Below are positions 1-8,026 of a stretch of 64,000 nt of DNA, piece after piece. The first letter of the stretch is position 1. Each line of letters opens with the position of its first letter. This DNA is from Bacteroidota bacterium. GTDB taxonomy: Bacteria > Bacteroidota > Bacteroidia > Chitinophagales > Chitinophagaceae. A program made the translations under genes and the position numbers. The stretch is from assembly GCA_018970395.1 (NCBI GenBank), contig JAGWWM010000001.1:186001-250000 (forward strand). Direction: 5' to 3'. Under the pieces are notes generated by a model. That model was not told where the DNA came from and ran no database searches. It saw nothing but the letters and a program-made list of their open reading frames with translations.

Positions 1-549
1 AAACCGCTGAACAGTCACAGTTTTCTTTGGCAACATTTTCATTTTTGGCTCGAGATGTTGCTGTCCTTCGGTCAACAAAAATCCTGGCGCGACAAATGGA
101 AAGTCATTTTTGGCAGACCTGATGATTTGAATCCGGAGCATCGTACAATACTGGAGGAGCGATTATTGCAGAAACCCACAGGGGATTTTATAGTCAACAA
201 GTTGCTTTATAAAGTAATTCTTTTTCAAGCAGTTTTAATTTTGATTGTACTTTTTTTTGTGATTTTATTTGAGCCTTTGTTAAGTGGCACACAACTGACA
301 CTTGCAACTCTATTTATTCTTATAAGTGTAATTAGTAACGGAGCCATGCTGGAGCAGAAGAACTGGGTGTTTTATCTGGATTATTGTCGATTAATCTTCC
401 TCTTTTTATTTCTTTCTACCCTCCCCATATCTATTTATATTTCCCTATTCCTTGCTATTATTCTTATTCTGGTGGTTTTCGCATTCGGTACTGCAAAGAG
501 ATATTATCAAAGTGTGTTGTATCAACAGGGTATTTTCTCCAAAAACTAA
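1..549 (+). CDS. C-terminal part of a sterol desaturase/alkylglycerol monooxygenase-like membrane protein (5' truncated by window edge)
   Basis: The reading frame is open from base 1, so the ATG at 55 is probably internal and the gene starts before the window. About 182 residues are visible. The first part (LNSHSFLWQHFHFWLE, then WRDKWKVIFGRPDDL) resembles the segment that follows the catalytic His-rich core in bacterial sterol desaturase/alkylglycerol monooxygenase-like proteins. That core would lie upstream and cannot be checked here. Four hydrophobic segments follow (roughly residues 68-93, 99-117, 124-144 and 146-165 of the visible part), so the C-terminus is an integral membrane domain. 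The assignment rests on recalled family resemblance. An unrelated multi-pass membrane protein is the alternative. Confidence 0.5.
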   Translation, partial: KPLNSHSFLWQHFHFWLEMLLSFGQQKSWRDKWKVIFGRPDDLNPEHRTILEERLLQKPTGDFIVNKLLYKVILFQAVLILIVLFFVILFEPLLSGTQLTLATLFILISVISNGAMLEQKNWVFYLDYCRLIFLFLFLSTLPISIYISLFLAIILILVVFAFGTAKRYYQSVLYQQGIFSKN

Positions 550-571
550 GGGTTTTCCTAACTGCAAAAAA

Positions 572-602
572 TTGCATTGACTAAACTGAAGCTGTAGTTT
601 CG
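572..602 (+). promoter_or_regulatory. Possible promoter upstream of the T9SS secreted protein gene
   Basis: A TTG at 572-574 is separated by 20 bases from TAGTTTCG at 595-602. This is one mismatch from the Bacteroidota -7 element TAnnTTTG, at near-normal spacing. It lies in the 119-base gap before the ATG at 669. The element is imperfect, so this is only a candidate. Confidence 0.3.
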
Positions 603-668
603 TATTGGGATTTAGATGTAATTACTCTTATCCAATAAATTAATCCAATACCAATTAAAACCTGCCTT

Positions 669-2615
669 ATGAAACAATGGCTCTTTTTGTTGCTGTTGAT
701 TTTCAACTTTACAGGTAGGGAAGTATTCTCTCAGATTACTTCCCCTCAGGTAAGGGCTGCTTTTGGGGTGGATGGAGAGCTCAGAAGTAATTATTTCAAC
801 ACTGCTGCACTAGCTGCCAATGATGACTGGTTTAAAATAGATGCCGGTACGGGTATCGGGGTAATTGATACGACGGGTGTGGCTGCTCAACTTGCATTAT
901 ACAATTCCAATACAAATTCCCGCTATGTTCCGCTTATGCGAGGCATGTCCGTTCCTCTCTATTCCAATCTAAATAATAAAACGCTCATTGATGCGGTATT
1001 TGTAAGAGACCATCATGGTAATGATTCTTCTTCTTTTTCCGGTGGAAACAAGAACGGAATGAGCCCGGCCAACTGGTCTTGCCCGGTTTCACAATCAGTC
1101 CCCGATAAAAGCGAAATCCTCGATATGTATATGCACGTAAGGAGAGACGGCACTTCCACTACGGATTCATTGTGGTTCTTTGGAGGATTGTCGTTGGGGA
1201 GCAATCAAGGTAACCGCTACTTTGATTTTGAAATGTATCAAACCAATATTCAATACAATACTGCCACACAGAAATTTTCGGGTTTTGGTCCAGAAGCCGG
1301 ACACACTGCCTGGTTGTTTGATGCGGCAGGTAATGTAATCCGTCCGGGCGATATCATTTTTACAGCCGAATATAGCAGTTCTGCACTCAGCTATTTAGAA
1401 GCTCGTATTTGGGTGCATCAAAGTACTTTGTCAACAAACCCCGCAGCCTTTAACTGGGGAGGTGCTTTTGACGGAGATGGAACCGGCGCAGTTTATGGCT
1501 ATGCGAATATTGTTCCCAAAACATCAGGTAGTTTTTATACCGGTTTGCAATGTGCACTGAACGCGTGGACGGGCGTTTTTCAGTTGATTCAAAAAGATAA
1601 TTCTCTGTCCACTACCTACGACGCCAATCAATTCATGGAGTTCTCAGTCAATCTAAGTAAGTTGGGATTGGATCCGTTAATGACATTAAACGATGCCTGT
1701 GCATTGCCTTTCAGAAGACTGATGGTCAAATCCCGTTCATCCATATCCTTTAATGCGGAGTTGAAAGATTTTGTTTGTCCGTTTACCTTCTTTAATGTCC
1801 CTGCCGCAGATGTTACTACGGGATTCCCCTCTATTTGTCCGGGCAACGTAAGTGTGGTTTGGGTCAATAATGCCATTCCAACTTCCACCTATACCTGGCA
1901 GGCTTTGGGTGGCGGAAATATTGTGGGAAGCAATACCGGCTCATCTATTAATATTAATCAGCCAGGCACATATGTTGTAAGTCAGTATTTGATGAATGGA
2001 TGCACCAATATATATGCAAGAGATACCATCGCCGTGAATGCTTCCAACAGCTGTTTTGTATTGAATCAGCATTTTCAGGAATTCAATGTAAGACAAATGA
2101 ATGCGGATCAAGTGGCGGTTAGCTGGCGCAGTCAATTGCAGGGAGTCGGCGCCTATTTTGAATTGGAAAAAAGTGAGGATGGAAAATCATTTTATCATCT
2201 TGAATCACAAGCAGCGAAAAACAGTGGATTGTATCATACAACAGATGATATTTCCAATGATCTGCCCGGCTATGTATATTATCGGGTGAAATTTATGGGC
2301 GGAGAAAATGAAGTTTATTATAGTGAGGTGCAATTGATAAAAAAGAATGCAACCGCAGGTCAGCTTACTTTCACAATGGCACCCAACCCCGCCACTCATC
2401 TAGTTCGGATTAAACTACAATCACAACAATCGGCAGCAGCTGAGTTGTTGATTCGCAATGAAATTGGGATGATCGTCTATCGCCGAAAAGTAACGGTTCA
2501 GACTGGTGCAAACGAATGGCGGATAGAGCGGGATGCAAGTTGGAGAGCAGGAATTTATATGGTCGAATTAGCCGTGCCTAATGAACCTATTCGCAAACGA
2601 CTGCTTTTGCAATGA
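669..2615 (+). CDS. Secreted protein with T9SS type A C-terminal sorting domain
   Basis: A 648-residue protein with an N-terminal signal peptide (Met-Lys, a Leu/Phe-rich core, cleavage probably near residue 22). The bulk (about 25-380) is an extracellular region I do not recognise, rich in Asn, Ser, Gly and aromatic residues. Residues about 385-460 look like a PKD/Ig-like module (Cys-Pro-Gly start, a Tyr-Thr-Trp strand, a Gly-Thr-Tyr turn). The last 80 residues match a T9SS type A sorting domain: a MAPNPA motif followed by beta-strands ending in a Lys/Arg-rich tail. The protein is therefore expected to cross the outer membrane through the type IX system and be released or anchored at the surface. 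It has no enzymatic motif that I can see. Its stop lies just upstream of rsmA. Confidence 0.75.
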   Translation: MKQWLFLLLLIFNFTGREVFSQITSPQVRAAFGVDGELRSNYFNTAALAANDDWFKIDAGTGIGVIDTTGVAAQLALYNSNTNSRYVPLMRGMSVPLYSNLNNKTLIDAVFVRDHHGNDSSSFSGGNKNGMSPANWSCPVSQSVPDKSEILDMYMHVRRDGTSTTDSLWFFGGLSLGSNQGNRYFDFEMYQTNIQYNTATQKFSGFGPEAGHTAWLFDAAGNVIRPGDIIFTAEYSSSALSYLEARIWVHQSTLSTNPAAFNWGGAFDGDGTGAVYGYANIVPKTSGSFYTGLQCALNAWTGVFQLIQKDNSLSTTYDANQFMEFSVNLSKLGLDPLMTLNDACALPFRRLMVKSRSSISFNAELKDFVCPFTFFNVPAADVTTGFPSICPGNVSVVWVNNAIPTSTYTWQALGGGNIVGSNTGSSININQPGTYVVSQYLMNGCTNIYARDTIAVNASNSCFVLNQHFQEFNVRQMNADQVAVSWRSQLQGVGAYFELEKSEDGKSFYHLESQAAKNSGLYHTTDDISNDLPGYVYYRVKFMGGENEVYYSEVQLIKKNATAGQLTFTMAPNPATHLVRIKLQSQQSAAAELLIRNEIGMIVYRRKVTVQTGANEWRIERDASWRAGIYMVELAVPNEPIRKRLLLQ

Positions 2616-2634
2616 TGCGACATTGGTTAAGCAC

Positions 2635-2642
2635 TACCTTTG
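2635..2642 (+). promoter_or_regulatory. -7 element just before the rsmA start
   Basis: TACCTTTG matches the Bacteroidota TAnnTTTG -7 consensus. It ends only four bases before the GTG at 2647, so transcription from it would start at or very near the start codon, giving a leaderless or nearly leaderless message. No TTTG was seen at the right -33 distance. Confidence 0.45.
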
Positions 2643-2646
2643 CAGC

Positions 2647-3429
2647 GTGCAGTACACACTCAAAAAATCACTCGGTCAGCATTTTTTAAGGGATGAAAAA
2701 ATTTCCGCTCGTATAGTGGAAGCGATAATAGCGGAGAAGCCGAGTCGCTTGCTTGAAATCGGCCCCGGAGCTGGAGCGATAACAAAATATTTATTGCCCC
2801 ATGATGAAATGGAGTACCTCGCATTTGAGGTGGATGAAGAGAAGGTGACTTTTCTCCAAAAAAATTATCCTGCCCATCAACAACAATTTCTTTTACAGGA
2901 TGTATTAACTGCCGATCCTCCCTTTGAGGGTGAGTTTATGGTAGCAGGTAATTTTCCATATAATATTTCTTCTCAGATTTTATTCAAAATACTTGACTGG
3001 CAAGCACAGGTGCCTGTAATGGTGGGTATGTTTCAAAAAGAAGTGGCTGATCGGGTCGCTGCTGCTCCGGGCTCGCGTACCTATGGCATCATCAGCGTGT
3101 TGGTGCAGGCTTTTTATGAAGTGGACTTATTATTTCATGTAGAACCCGGCGCTTTCAATCCTCCACCTAAAGTAAGAAGTTCGGTCATAAGAATGAGGAG
3201 AAGAACGGAATTTCCGGCAATGACCTCCAAAGCCGATTTTTTTAAACTGGTAAAAGCAGCGTTTAATCAACGCAGGAAAATGTTGCGCAACGGATTGAAA
3301 CAGCTAATGCACCCCTCTATTTTACAAGATTCTTTTTTTGATAAACGAGCGGAGCAATTATCCGTAAAGGAATTTGCAGCTCTTACTTTTCAATTAAATT
3401 CTTCTAAAAATACTTCGAAAGAATTGTAG
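2647..3429 (+). CDS. rsmA: 16S rRNA (adenine(1518)-N(6)/adenine(1519)-N(6))-dimethyltransferase
   Basis: RsmA/KsgA dimethylates two adjacent adenines in the 3' hairpin of 16S rRNA during small-subunit maturation. The 260-residue product has the family start (LKKSLGQHFL), the SAM-binding motif EIGPGAGA at about residues 37-44, and the catalytic NFPY at 102-105, followed by the C-terminal helical domain (FNPPPKVRSSVIRM). The open frame extends back to an ATG at 2581, but that lies inside the preceding gene. The GTG at 2647 puts the conserved QYTLKKSLGQHFL at the N-terminus and gives the usual family length. The stop is directly followed by the dehydrogenase gene, one base away, which suggests co-transcription. 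Confidence 0.93.
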   Translation: MQYTLKKSLGQHFLRDEKISARIVEAIIAEKPSRLLEIGPGAGAITKYLLPHDEMEYLAFEVDEEKVTFLQKNYPAHQQQFLLQDVLTADPPFEGEFMVAGNFPYNISSQILFKILDWQAQVPVMVGMFQKEVADRVAAAPGSRTYGIISVLVQAFYEVDLLFHVEPGAFNPPPKVRSSVIRMRRRTEFPAMTSKADFFKLVKAAFNQRRKMLRNGLKQLMHPSILQDSFFDKRAEQLSVKEFAALTFQLNSSKNTSKEL

Positions 3430-3430
3430 T

Positions 3431-4378
3431 ATGCGAGATAATGCTGTTTATAAAAAGCCATTGGTAATAGTGGCTGCAAGAATTCATGAAGTGCTGGAAC
3501 AAAAATTGCAACTGGAGGGTTGTGAAGTAGTCCATCTATCCCAATTTACCAATGCAGCTATGGAGCCTTATTTGCCACTTGCTACCGGTATTGTATTTGC
3601 CTCCGGTATTGCCATCAATGAAACTTTGTTGCAACAGGCGCCGCTTTTACGTTGGGTGGGAAGATTGGGAAGCGGAATGGAGCTAGTAGATATGGAAGCT
3701 GCTGAAAAAAGAAATATAGCTGTTTATAATAGTCCAGAAGGCAACTGTCTGGCAGTAGGTGAACACGCACTGGGTATGTTACTAAATCTGTTGCATAAAA
3801 TTTCTATTTCGTATGAATCCATCAAAGAGGGCAAATGGATTCGGGATGCCAACAGGGGTACGGAACTTTCCGGAAAAACGGTTGGCATCATTGGCTATGG
3901 TCATACGGGCAGGGCTTTTGCAAAATTGCTAATGGGTTTTCAGGTGAAAGTGCTCGCGCACGATAAGTATAAGACAGGTTTTTCACAGGATCATGTATCG
4001 GAAGCTTCGCTGCAAAATGTTTTGGATGAAAGCGATGTAATCAGTCTGCATCTTCCATTGACGGATGAAACTTATCATTATGCGGGAATGTCATTTTTCC
4101 AACAGTTAAAAGGGCACCCCATCTTCATTAATACCTCCCGTGGTGAGGTACATGATACCAATGCTTTGAGTTATGCGCTGGAAAGCAACCTGATCAGCGG
4201 GGCGGCCTTGGATGTACTGGAGAATGAATCGCTGTCTTCTTATACGGTAGAAGAGCAGCAGCAATTGCAGTTTTTAATGCAGCAGAAAAACGTGCTGATT
4301 ACCCCACATATAGCCGGATATAGCCATGAGGCGTCTTACAAAATGAGTCATTTTCTGGCGAAAAAAATCAGGTTTTGA
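3431..4378 (+). CDS. D-2-hydroxyacid dehydrogenase (phosphoglycerate dehydrogenase-like)
   Basis: A 315-residue NAD-dependent oxidoreductase of the D-isomer-specific 2-hydroxyacid dehydrogenase family. The Rossmann motif GYGHTG is at 155-160, with an acidic residue (Asp178) after the second strand that favours NAD over NADP. The catalytic triad is visible as Arg237 (NTSRGE), a Glu near 264-266 (DVLENE) and His293 (TPHIAG). It lacks a C-terminal ACT domain, so it is the short form, and the substrate cannot be fixed. 3-phosphoglycerate (SerA-like) is the usual annotation, but glyoxylate or another hydroxyacid is possible. It starts one base after the rsmA stop and is followed by a hairpin with a T-run. 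Confidence 0.8.
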   Translation: MRDNAVYKKPLVIVAARIHEVLEQKLQLEGCEVVHLSQFTNAAMEPYLPLATGIVFASGIAINETLLQQAPLLRWVGRLGSGMELVDMEAAEKRNIAVYNSPEGNCLAVGEHALGMLLNLLHKISISYESIKEGKWIRDANRGTELSGKTVGIIGYGHTGRAFAKLLMGFQVKVLAHDKYKTGFSQDHVSEASLQNVLDESDVISLHLPLTDETYHYAGMSFFQQLKGHPIFINTSRGEVHDTNALSYALESNLISGAALDVLENESLSSYTVEEQQQLQFLMQQKNVLITPHIAGYSHEASYKMSHFLAKKIRF

Positions 4379-4387
4379 ATTTTTCTT

Positions 4388-4395
4388 TATTTTTG
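4388..4395 (+). promoter_or_regulatory. -7 element upstream of greA
   Basis: TATTTTTG fits TAnnTTTG. If used, transcription would begin near 4400 and the hairpin at 4409-4438 would fall in the greA leader. No good -33 TTTG is seen at about 19 bases. Confidence 0.35.
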
Positions 4396-4408
4396 TAAAA
4401 TATAACGG

Positions 4409-4448
4409 CAACGCTTCAGTGGTCACTCTGAGGCGTTGTTATTTTTTT
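4409..4448 (+). terminator. Intrinsic terminator-like hairpin between the dehydrogenase and greA
   Basis: An 11-base stem (CAACGCTTCAG at 4409-4419 against CTGAGGCGTTG at 4428-4438, with one G-U type mismatch) encloses an 8-base loop. It is followed by TTATTTTTTT. This is a good intrinsic terminator for the upstream gene. Because greA starts at 4470 and a -7-like element precedes the hairpin, it could instead act in the greA leader. Confidence 0.7.
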
Positions 4449-4469
4449 GATACAAATCAAATCGAGCGT

Positions 4470-4940
4470 ATGTCAGTACAATACTTAACCAAAGAAAGTT
4501 TGGAAAAATTACAGGCGGAATTGCAAAAGATGAAAGGAGTGGATCGCCCTGCTGCTGCCCGTGCCATCGCTGAAGCAAGAGAGAAAGGCGATTTGAAAGA
4601 AAATGCGGAATATGACGCGGCGAAAGAAGCCCAGGGAATACTTGAAGCAAAAATCAAACAGCTGGAAGGGGTGATTGCCAATGCTCGTATTGTGAGTGAA
4701 AAAGACATTGATACCAGTAAAGTAGCTATTCTTACGAAAGTGACGGTTACCAATATGGCTACTAAAAAGACAATTACTTATCAGATCGTGAGTGAGAAAG
4801 AGGCAGATCTTAAAGCGGGAAAGATTTCCGTTACTTCTCCCATCGGTAAAGGTTTGCTGGGCAAGGTAGTGGGAGAGGAGGCTGAGGTGAATGTACCTGC
4901 GGGAGTGATTAAGTTTCGCATTGAAGAAATTACGGTGTAA
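4470..4940 (+). CDS. greA: Transcription elongation factor GreA
   Basis: GreA rescues backtracked RNA polymerase by stimulating cleavage of the 3' end of the transcript. The 156-residue product has an N-terminal antiparallel coiled coil (about 8-76) with the acidic tip residues Asp41 and Glu44 in GDLKENAEYDAAKEAQ. A C-terminal FKBP-like domain (about 80-156) ends in the typical SPIGKGLLGK region. The frame extends upstream to 4419, but the ATG at 4470 (MSVQYLTKE) gives the normal family length and keeps the start clear of the hairpin. The HIT protein gene follows 10 bases after the stop. Confidence 0.95.
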   Translation: MSVQYLTKESLEKLQAELQKMKGVDRPAAARAIAEAREKGDLKENAEYDAAKEAQGILEAKIKQLEGVIANARIVSEKDIDTSKVAILTKVTVTNMATKKTITYQIVSEKEADLKAGKISVTSPIGKGLLGKVVGEEAEVNVPAGVIKFRIEEITV

Positions 4941-4950
4941 AAGAAGTTAC

Positions 4951-5343
4951 ATGACTTTGTTTTCTAAAATAATTGCCGGAGAAATCCCTTCTTATAAGAT
5001 TGCGGAAAACGAAAATTTTTTCGCTTTCCTCGATATTTTTCCTTTGAGAGAAGGGCATACCCTAATTGTTCCCAAGACAGAAACCGATTGTTTTTTTCAT
5101 CTCTCTCCAACCTTACTCTCGGAAATACTGTTATTTGCTCAGCCCATTGGGGCGGCGATTGAAAAGGCTTTCCCCTGTAATAGAGTAGGCTTATCCGTGA
5201 TTGGTCTTGAAGTGCCGCATGCTCACCTGCATCTGGTGCCGATAGATACTGCAGATGATTTGAATTTTACCCGTCCTAAATTGAAACTAAGCAATGATGA
5301 ATTACGCGCTGCACAAGAGGCAATTCTTTTTCATCTAAAATAA
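4951..5343 (+). CDS. HIT family protein (histidine-triad nucleotide-binding hydrolase)
   Basis: A 130-residue protein of the HIT superfamily, which hydrolyses nucleoside phosphoramidates, adenylylated amino acids or dinucleotides. The histidine triad is at His90, His92 and His94 (PHAHLHLVP), and an N-terminal CIF-like start (LFSKIIAGEIPSYKIAE) is present. The longer frame from 4921 overlaps greA. The ATG at 4951 (MTLFSKI) is the family-typical start. It lies 10 bases after greA and 4 bases before the next gene, so the three probably form one transcript. The exact substrate cannot be told. Confidence 0.9.
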   Translation: MTLFSKIIAGEIPSYKIAENENFFAFLDIFPLREGHTLIVPKTETDCFFHLSPTLLSEILLFAQPIGAAIEKAFPCNRVGLSVIGLEVPHAHLHLVPIDTADDLNFTRPKLKLSNDELRAAQEAILFHLK

Positions 5344-5347
5344 TAAT

Positions 5348-5722
5348 ATGCAAATAAAAGACGAACTGGGGTATAAAAAGAGAAGCAGAAAAAAATCAAG
5401 ACGTCCCCTCGACTTGTCGATTGTCTGCGTGATAGTAGTGCTGTTGGGTTTTTATAGTATCATTGACATGTTCATGCATGTTTATGAAAGGGTCTATACA
5501 TTGTATCCTGCTTTAAACGCTCTCGTTGTTGTTTTTTCTTTCGTTTCCCTGAGCGGTATCTGGTCCATGGAAAAATGGGGACCCATCTCTTTCCCTTTTG
5601 TAGTGGTTTTAAAATTATTGATTGATTTGATTTTTGGCAAATTTGTTGTCTGGTATTTGCTGGGATTAGTGCTGGCGATTTATTTTCTCAGATTTTTACC
5701 TAAAATGAGAAATTCGGAATAG
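5348..5722 (+). CDS. Small membrane protein of unknown function
   Basis: A 124-residue protein with a strongly basic N-terminus (KKRSRKKSRRP, about 10-20), then three or four hydrophobic segments (about 23-44, 52-70, 77-96 and 98-116). The basic leader suggests a cytoplasmic N-terminus by the positive-inside rule. No family is recognised. It follows the HIT gene with a 4-base gap and converges on ruvC with only two bases between the stops. Confidence 0.6.
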   Translation: MQIKDELGYKKRSRKKSRRPLDLSIVCVIVVLLGFYSIIDMFMHVYERVYTLYPALNALVVVFSFVSLSGIWSMEKWGPISFPFVVVLKLLIDLIFGKFVVWYLLGLVLAIYFLRFLPKMRNSE

Positions 5723-5724
5723 GC

Positions 5725-6345
5725 TTATTTGGACTTTATCCTATTAGGTTGCGTACGTATAAAGTCTTCCCAACCGTTTAATTTTTTTCCTTTTCCAGAC
5801 ACTAACTTATTTTGAAAATGGTGACAGAGCGCAACGGCAAGTGCGTCTGTAGCATCATAGTATTTGGGTTTCACCTGAAAGGAAAGATAATGTTGCAGCA
5901 TTTTCCATACTTGTTCTTTGTCGGCATTGCCATTGCCGGTGATGGCTTGTTTTATTTTTTTGGGAGAATATTCGGTTACCGGAAGTCCGTGCGACATGGC
6001 AGTAGCAATGGCAACTCCCTGTGCTCGACCCAGCTTCAGCATACTTTGTACATTCTTTCCGAAAAAAGGCGCTTCAATCGCTAGCTCATTGGGGTGATGG
6101 GTTTCAATGACAGCACCTACTTTCAGATGGATTTGGTGCAGTCGCTCAAACACATCTTTGTATTTAGATAATTTCAGCACATCGGTTTCCAGCAATTCTA
6201 TTGATTGAGCGGTTACCCTGATGACGCCGTAGCCCATGATGACAGTTCCGGGGTCTATACCAATGATGATATTCGGTTTAAAATTATTTTTCAATATACC
6301 AAGATTGATGTAAATCTCGTTAAATTTAGTGATACTATTATTCAT
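5725..6345 (-). CDS. ruvC: Crossover junction endodeoxyribonuclease RuvC
   Basis: RuvC resolves Holliday junctions by paired strand cuts after RuvAB branch migration. All four acidic catalytic residues are visible: Asp31 (GIDPGT), Glu91 (LAIEAPFF), Asp164 and Asp167 (YYDATDALAVALCHH). The 206-residue form from the ATG at 6345 has about 18 more N-terminal residues than needed. An in-frame TTG at 6294 (then KNNFKPNIII) would give a more usual N-terminus. If the ATG is used, its codon overlaps the start codon of the divergent DUF3108 gene within one CATG. ruvB is on this window at 44010, but ruvA is not seen. Confidence 0.92.
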   Translation of the reverse strand: MNNSITKFNEIYINLGILKNNFKPNIIIGIDPGTVIMGYGVIRVTAQSIELLETDVLKLSKYKDVFERLHQIHLKVGAVIETHHPNELAIEAPFFGKNVQSMLKLGRAQGVAIATAMSHGLPVTEYSPKKIKQAITGNGNADKEQVWKMLQHYLSFQVKPKYYDATDALAVALCHHFQNKLVSGKGKKLNGWEDFIRTQPNRIKSK

Positions 6346-7144
6346 GAAACGAATCTTATTTTGGGTGGCCTTGTTTTGTTGTTCCGCAACTCCTTCATCT
6401 CGTAATTGGCAGGAAGAATTTTGTGGTATCCGGAATTTGTCCTGGCAAACCGGAGAGATGGTGAATTACCATGTCTATTATACTTTTGCAGGAGTGTACG
6501 TATATGGGGGAGAAGCCAATTTCAGTCTGCAGTTCACTACGTACCAACAGCAGGCTGCTTATCATATAGTTGGAGAAGGTAAAACCAATAAATTCTTTGA
6601 CGGATTTTTTAAAGTAAGGGATAGGTATGAATCAATTATTGATACCGCTTCGCTTCAGCCTTTTCGGTTTAGCAGAAATATTCTGGAGGGAAGTTTTAAA
6701 CTGTCTGAAACCGTTTGGTTTAATCAAAAAGCAAATACTGCAGTTACCCAAAACGGTACTTATAAAGTACCCCAATGCACGCAGGATGTGCTAAGTGCGA
6801 TTTATTATTCCAGAAATATCAATTTTGATGCTTACAAACCGGGGGATCGGATTCCTTTCAATATGTTTATTGATGACAAGGTTTATAATTTATATATCCG
6901 TTATCTTGGGAGGGAGATTGTTAAAACAAGATACGGGAAATTCAAGGCCATTAAATTCAAACCACTCTTAATTGAGGGTACTATTTTTGAGGGAGGAGAA
7001 AAAATGGTGGTATGGGTTACGGATGATAAAAATAAAATTCCCGTACGTATTGAAAGTCCGATTTCCGTGGGCAGTGTAAAGGTGGATATGATGGGCTATA
7101 AAGGACTCAGGCACCCTTTAAGCAGTTTAATCACGAATCATTAG
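6344..7144 (+). CDS. DUF3108 domain-containing exported protein
   Basis: A 266-residue protein with a signal-peptide-like N-terminus (MKRILFWVALFCCSA). The mature part matches my recollection of DUF3108: an opening GEMVNYHVYYTFAGVYVYGG stretch, then alternating beta-strands with motifs such as KTNKFFDGFFKVRDRYES and a late KFKAIKFKPLL. DUF3108 proteins are predicted periplasmic or outer-membrane-associated beta-rich proteins without a settled function. The frame opens at 6329, but the ATG at 6344 gives a clean signal peptide. It is divergent from ruvC and converges on the MBL-fold gene with a 6-base gap. Confidence 0.82.
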   Translation: MKRILFWVALFCCSATPSSRNWQEEFCGIRNLSWQTGEMVNYHVYYTFAGVYVYGGEANFSLQFTTYQQQAAYHIVGEGKTNKFFDGFFKVRDRYESIIDTASLQPFRFSRNILEGSFKLSETVWFNQKANTAVTQNGTYKVPQCTQDVLSAIYYSRNINFDAYKPGDRIPFNMFIDDKVYNLYIRYLGREIVKTRYGKFKAIKFKPLLIEGTIFEGGEKMVVWVTDDKNKIPVRIESPISVGSVKVDMMGYKGLRHPLSSLITNH

Positions 7145-7150
7145 CACTTG

Positions 7151-8011
7151 TCATCCAATTATATTAAGTGCAAAAGTTTGTTCGAGTCGAATTCCTTTTT
7201 CCGTATTCATGAGTTTGCCGCATTCATGAAGGGGATCGTGTTCAAAAAATAATACAAAATCATTGGCGACAGCTTCCTCTAAAAAGACTTGTTTTTCGGT
7301 AAGTGTCGTTAACGGAAACATATCGTATGCCATCACATAAGGAAGCGGAATATGTGCTGACATGGGAAGCAGATCTGCCATAAAGACGATGGTTTTCCCT
7401 TTATAATTTATCTGAGGCAACATCATCGAAGCCGTATGTCCTTTTGCAAAACGAATTGAAATATTATCAGTGAAGGAAGTGGTTTCGTTGATGGATTGAT
7501 TTTCCCGGTCTGGAATCCATTGCAGTTGCCCGCTTTCCTGAATCGGTAAAATATTTTCTTTCAGAAAAGAAGCTTTTTCTCTTGCATTAGGATGAACCGC
7601 CCATTCCCAGTGCGTGGGATTGCTCCAGTAGGTAGCATTTTTGAATGCAGGCAGCAATTTTTCTCCTTCTTTTACAATAGATCCACCGCAATGATCAAAA
7701 TGTAAATGAGTGAGGATGACATCGGTAATATCGTTCCGATGAAAGCCATATTGATGAAGTGATTTATCCAGTGAATCCTCCCCATGCAAGGCATAGTGTC
7801 CGAAGAATTTTGCATCTTGTTTATCTCCGATGCCGTTATCAATCAGTATCAGTCGGTTGCCATCTTGAATCAATAGAGAGCGCATGGCCATATCAATGAG
7901 ATTGTTGCTGTCGGCCGGACATAGTTTATTCCATATCACTTTGGGTACGACGCCAAACATGGCGCCACCGTCTAACTTAAAATAGCCGGTATTGATGGCA
8001 TATAGTTGCAT
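7151..8011 (-). CDS. MBL-fold metallo-hydrolase
   Basis: A 286-residue hydrolase of the metallo-beta-lactamase superfamily. The zinc motif HLHFDH is at 102-107, with a further His in KGHTASMM and a late Asp in VFMADLLPM and His in FFEHDP, as expected for a two-metal site. The family includes lactonases, glyoxalases and many unassigned esterases, so the substrate is open. It is the last gene of a minus-strand series starting with ftsX and lies 15 bases after the MFS permease gene, which suggests a shared transcript. Confidence 0.85.
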   Translation of the reverse strand: MQLYAINTGYFKLDGGAMFGVVPKVIWNKLCPADSNNLIDMAMRSLLIQDGNRLILIDNGIGDKQDAKFFGHYALHGEDSLDKSLHQYGFHRNDITDVILTHLHFDHCGGSIVKEGEKLLPAFKNATYWSNPTHWEWAVHPNAREKASFLKENILPIQESGQLQWIPDRENQSINETTSFTDNISIRFAKGHTASMMLPQINYKGKTIVFMADLLPMSAHIPLPYVMAYDMFPLTTLTEKQVFLEEAVANDFVLFFEHDPLHECGKLMNTEKGIRLEQTFALNIIG

Positions 8012-8026
8012 AGAAGCGAGTTAATT

